Source: Nitrospirota bacterium (GTDB lineage Bacteria > Nitrospirota > CAKKRA01 > 9FT-COMBO-42-15). From it: a stretch of 9,998 bases of DNA. Under the pieces are notes generated by a model. That model was not told the DNA's origin. It ran no database searches and saw only the letters and a list, made by a program, of their open reading frames with translations. Where the stretch lies: assembly GCA_016195585.1 (NCBI GenBank), contig JACPZJ010000093.1:1-9998 (forward strand). The letters are read 5' to 3'. This document shows, piece by piece, positions 7,301 through 9,998 of the stretch (within the stretch, counting starts at the first letter, position 1; each line of letters opens with the position of its first letter). Position numbers and translations under genes: made by a program.

Positions 7301-9190
7301 TTAGGATACCCTCATATCATCTGTTAACAGGATAACCTCCTCCTGAGATGCGGCAGTTTCACCCATACCAATAGCAGGGCTGGCCGCGCCTGCTTTTAAT
7401 GCCTTGCTGGTCTTAAATCTTCCAATGGCCTCGCTCAGCCTGTCTGTCATGCTCGTGAGCTGTGAGATGATCTTCATTGTCTCACGGGAGGATTCAAATG
7501 TTTTCTGTGATATCTTTGATGTTGTCTCCATTGAACGCACAACACCCACCGCGCCTTCCACCTGCTGTTTTGCCGCTACTGATATCCCCTGTATAAGCGA
7601 TGCTGCCTTTGAAACGATGCCTTCAATTGCCTTGAGGGCTGCGCCTGCGCTGTCAGCGAGAACCGTGCCATCCTCAACATCCCTTGTTCCATTCTCCATT
7701 GCTGTAACTGCCTCGTTTGTCTCAACCTGTATGCCTTTAATAAGGCCTGCAATTTCTTTTGTCGCCTTGGATGACCTCTCTGCGAGCTTTCTTATTTCAT
7801 CAGCAACGACTGCAAAACCGCGTCCCTGCTCGCCTGCCCTCGCCGCCTCAATAGCAGCATTTAAGGCAAGGAGGTTTGTCTGGGCGGCAATGTCATTAAT
7901 AACCTCAATAATCTTGCCGATCTCCATTGACCGCTCTCCGAGGCTCTTTATCTTCTTGCTTGTCCCCTGAACCGTAGATCTTATCCTGTGCATGCCTGCA
8001 ATTGTCTCAGCAACTGCCTTCTCGCCTTTATTTGCAGCCTCTGTTGCATGTCTTGCAGCATTTGCCGCCTCTTCTGTATTTGATGCAACCTGCTGCATTG
8101 ACATGGCCATGCTGTCAACAACTGATGATGCCTTATTTATCTGTACCACCTGCTCCTCAGCGCCCCTGCTCATCTCGCCTATGGCGCCGAGCATGGTATC
8201 TGTGGCGGTCTTGACCTCCATACCTGATTCTCTGACCTGCTCAATAAGATTGTTAAGCCCGTTGACCATCAGATTAAATGCATCGGCAACAGAGCCGAGG
8301 GCATCTGATGTAACCTCTGCCTGAACAGTCAGGTCTCCGTCTGCTGCTGTGGAAACGATATCAAGGAGGTCCATAACCTGCGCCTGTAATTTATCCCTCT
8401 CTGCCTCTGTTTGCACCATTGTCCTTAAGCGTACAATCGTCTCATTAAAGGTCTCTGCAAGATGGCCAAGCTCATCAGAGCTTCTTATCTCAAGCTCATG
8501 GCTCAGATCGCCCTGACCAACCTTCTCGGCTACACTTATTATATTCTTAATAGGATTGACCATAACTTTGTTTGCGACCACAATAGCAGCTATAGTAATA
8601 ATTAGAAAGGCTATACCAAAGTATATAAGAAATCCGATAATATGGTTATTAGCCTCTTTCTTTATTTCTGCCGTGGACATGCCGAGGTGCACGCTTCCAA
8701 TAAGGCCTTTTAGGATAGGCATATCAATATCTATTACCTCTACACCCCCAAGTTTTAAGATTCTAACGAATTCACTGGTCTCACCCTTCTTTCTTACATC
8801 CTGCTCCTCCTTTTCCTCAAGGAGTGTATCAGGGACATTCCCTTCAAAGGTGTGGGCCAATATCTTGCCATCATCGTTTTTTATAAAGACATGGCTTATA
8901 GTAGTGTCCTCTTTCTTAGTCTCTGTAACAATAGTTTTGAGTATATCCACACTATTTGTCAGAACAGGGTTCTGCGCCTTATCTGCAACACCCTTTGCCA
9001 TAGCGATTCCTCTTTTCGTTATCTCACTCTCCAGCTCTGTTTTAAATGCCGTAATAAACTGATAACCAGCGACAATTCCCAGCACCAGTGTTGTGGCAAT
9101 TATAAGAACTGCAACCTTCAGGCTGAGGCCAAATCCCTTTCCTGAAACATCAGGCGGCTCAATGCGCCTTTTCTCCCTTCCTTCTGCCAT
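7301..9190 (-). CDS. Methyl-accepting chemotaxis protein, PilJ-like signalling half
   Basis: This is a 629-residue inner-membrane chemoreceptor. A basic N-terminus precedes TM1 (about 24-47); a periplasmic sensor of about 135 residues follows (48-183; strands near HVFIKNDDGKILAHT suggest a Cache/PAS-like fold); then TM2 (184-206). After a HAMP domain (207-260) comes a second HAMP-like segment (about 272-323) with AADGDLTVQAEVT, as in PilJ of type IV pilus systems. The signalling hairpin runs to about 592, with its highly conserved tip at 429-473 (AAQTNLLALNAAIEAARAGE and GRGFAVVADEIRKLAERS), which contacts CheW and CheA. The tail (593-629) has no NWETF-type CheR docking peptide. The sensor is shorter than in PilJ and its ligand is unknown. 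The start has a strong Shine-Dalgarno (GGGAGG), 20 nt after the cheW stop. As the only receptor gene visible, it is the likely input of this pathway. Confidence 0.95.
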   Translation of the reverse strand: MAEGREKRRIEPPDVSGKGFGLSLKVAVLIIATTLVLGIVAGYQFITAFKTELESEITKRGIAMAKGVADKAQNPVLTNSVDILKTIVTETKKEDTTISHVFIKNDDGKILAHTFEGNVPDTLLEEKEEQDVRKKGETSEFVRILKLGGVEVIDIDMPILKGLIGSVHLGMSTAEIKKEANNHIIGFLIYFGIAFLIITIAAIVVANKVMVNPIKNIISVAEKVGQGDLSHELEIRSSDELGHLAETFNETIVRLRTMVQTEAERDKLQAQVMDLLDIVSTAADGDLTVQAEVTSDALGSVADAFNLMVNGLNNLIEQVRESGMEVKTATDTMLGAIGEMSRGAEEQVVQINKASSVVDSMAMSMQQVASNTEEAANAARHATEAANKGEKAVAETIAGMHRIRSTVQGTSKKIKSLGERSMEIGKIIEVINDIAAQTNLLALNAAIEAARAGEQGRGFAVVADEIRKLAERSSKATKEIAGLIKGIQVETNEAVTAMENGTRDVEDGTVLADSAGAALKAIEGIVSKAASLIQGISVAAKQQVEGAVGVVRSMETTSKISQKTFESSRETMKIISQLTSMTDRLSEAIGRFKTSKALKAGAASPAIGMGETAASQEEVILLTDDMRVS

Positions 9191-9210
9191 AAATACCTCC
9201 CTAATTGATA

Positions 9211-9693
9211 TTATTCTAATTTTGTATCATCAATTATCTTCTTGGGATCAAGGAGCGCCAGAACCTTGTCAGGCAGTTTGCTTATGCCTATAAGGTATCT
9301 TGCCATATCTTCGCCCCTCCTTATTTCCACAGGCTCTATGACTGACCTTGTAAGGAAAACCACATCGCCGATCTGATCCACTACTATACCCACAATCATA
9401 TTGCCGGAGTTTATAAGAATAATATTGCTGTTAACATCCGCCTTCCATGACGGCTTTTTTAAAATCGGTTTTATATCAATCACTGGAACTATATTGCCTC
9501 TTAGGTTAATTACCCCAAGGATATACTCAGGCGATGTAGGCACCTTAAATATCTTTTGTATATTAATTATCTCCTGTATATACGATATCTCAATCCCATA
9601 TAATTCATTCTCAAATTTAAAGGTGCAGTATTGTACAGATGGTTCTATAGGCTCTTCATCTGTATTCTGCTCTAATACCTCTTCATCAGGCAT
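9211..9693 (-). CDS. cheW: CheW coupling protein, first copy, canonical
   Basis: This 160-residue protein has a short acidic N-terminus (1-17) followed by a complete CheW domain (about 18-155). The signature segment GVINLRGNIVPVIDI (60-74) is textbook CheW, with the NLRG motif intact, and the second barrel shows MIVGIVVDQIGDVVFL and the late strand KVLALLDPKKI. CheW joins receptor tips to CheA and is needed for kinase control. This copy sits directly upstream of the receptor gene and is the best candidate for the core adaptor; the two copies downstream of cheA are divergent. The ATG is 12 nt after the preceding stop, and its Shine-Dalgarno (TAAGGA) includes that TAA, so it is likely co-transcribed with the substrate-binding protein gene. 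Confidence 0.95.
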   Translation of the reverse strand: MPDEEVLEQNTDEEPIEPSVQYCTFKFENELYGIEISYIQEIINIQKIFKVPTSPEYILGVINLRGNIVPVIDIKPILKKPSWKADVNSNIILINSGNMIVGIVVDQIGDVVFLTRSVIEPVEIRRGEDMARYLIGISKLPDKVLALLDPKKIIDDTKLE

Positions 9694-9705
9694 AATATTC
9701 TATCC

Positions 9706-9998
9706 TTATAATTTCTTCCTTGCAGGCCTCTCCTTTAAAGCCTTTGAAGCCTTCTTCTTTACAGGTTTTACCTCGTCAACAAAGGCAAGGTCTTTACTTA
9801 AATATTTCCTCCCTTCGCCGAACAGGAAATCTATGAACTTCTTCTTATTGCCTGTCGGCTCGCCCTTTGTAACCATATAATCAGTCATTTTCCAAGGATA
9901 TGTCTGGTCTATCAGGCTTTCGCGGGAAGGGGTTATGCCATTTATATTTAAGACCTTGGCTAATCTCCTGTTCACCATGCTCAAAAGGATAAAGCCAA
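9706..9998 (-). CDS. PstS-like substrate-binding protein, C-terminal end (partial)
   Basis: The frame is open to the right edge of the window, so only the last 97 codons are visible. The TTG at 9984 and the ATG codons after it are internal, not starts. The visible part matches the C-terminal lobe of PstS-type periplasmic (phosphate-like) binding proteins: a VNRRLAKVLNINGITPS segment, YPWKMTDYMVTKGEPTG (a usual pattern is YPL-x-RPLY-x-x-TKGEPTG), and KKFIDFLFGEGRKY. The PWKM sequence departs from the common PLxRP. The last ~30 residues are an unusual lysine-rich tail ending VKKKASKALKERPARKKL. Such proteins bind anions outside the cytoplasmic membrane for an ABC transporter or a sensor. No transporter gene follows; the next gene is cheW, so a sensing role is possible but not shown. 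The family is probable from this fragment, the ligand is not. Confidence 0.75.
   Translation of the reverse strand, partial: GFILLSMVNRRLAKVLNINGITPSRESLIDQTYPWKMTDYMVTKGEPTGNKKKFIDFLFGEGRKYLSKDLAFVDEVKPVKKKASKALKERPARKKL

Noticed and set aside
7404..7970. Plus-strand open frame of 188 codons, and others up to 9062
   Set aside because: They lie opposite the conserved receptor signalling domain and sensor; long antisense frames are expected from alanine- and glutamate-rich helices.
9982..9984. TTG at 9984 as the start of a 92-residue small protein
   Set aside because: The frame stays open to the window edge, and the codons before it (GFILL) fit a binding-protein fold, so this is the end of a longer gene.

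Overview
All genes lie on the minus strand and read from high to low coordinates. Codon use is AT-leaning, with many ATA, AGG and AGA codons. Together with a hybrid CheA, a receiver fused to a helical tail, and a B12-type radical SAM gene, this suggests a free-living, uncultured Gram-negative bacterium of a deltaproteobacterial or Nitrospirota-like group. That placement is an inference and no gene here fixes the taxon. I see no tRNA, rRNA, CRISPR array, insertion sequence or phage gene.

The core (about 2.2 to 9.7 kb) is one compact chemosensory gene cluster. In transcription order it holds: the 3' end of a PstS-like substrate-binding protein gene (9998-9706); a CheW (9693-9211); a transmembrane chemoreceptor with a PilJ-like cytoplasmic half (9190-7301); an 863-residue hybrid CheA with its own receiver domain (7210-4619); two more, divergent CheW proteins (4592-4143 and 4143-3691); a stand-alone receiver protein with a long helical-repeat tail (3661-2234); and a polytopic membrane protein with an ICMT/PEMT-type C-terminus whose GTG start overlaps the receiver's stop codon (2237-993). 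Spacings are 12, 20, 90, 26, -1, 29 and -4 nt, so co-transcription is likely. The one larger gap (7211-7300) holds a 55-bp imperfect inverted repeat.

After a 98-nt gap comes a B12-binding radical SAM gene (894-1) that runs off the left edge.

Working model: the receptor and CheW proteins form an array that controls CheA autophosphorylation at His50. Phosphate could go to CheA's own canonical receiver (Asp795) or to the stand-alone receiver (Asp53). The receptor and CheA resemble the type IV pilus (Pil/Chp) class of chemosensory systems, and the stand-alone regulator resembles polarity regulators such as RomR, so control of surface motility or cell polarity is more plausible than flagellar control. 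No CheR, CheB, CheC, CheD or CheZ is visible.

The points most worth a second look are the exact 24-residue repeat in the regulator's tail, its non-canonical receiver, the membrane methyltransferase-like protein coupled to it, and the three unlike CheW proteins.
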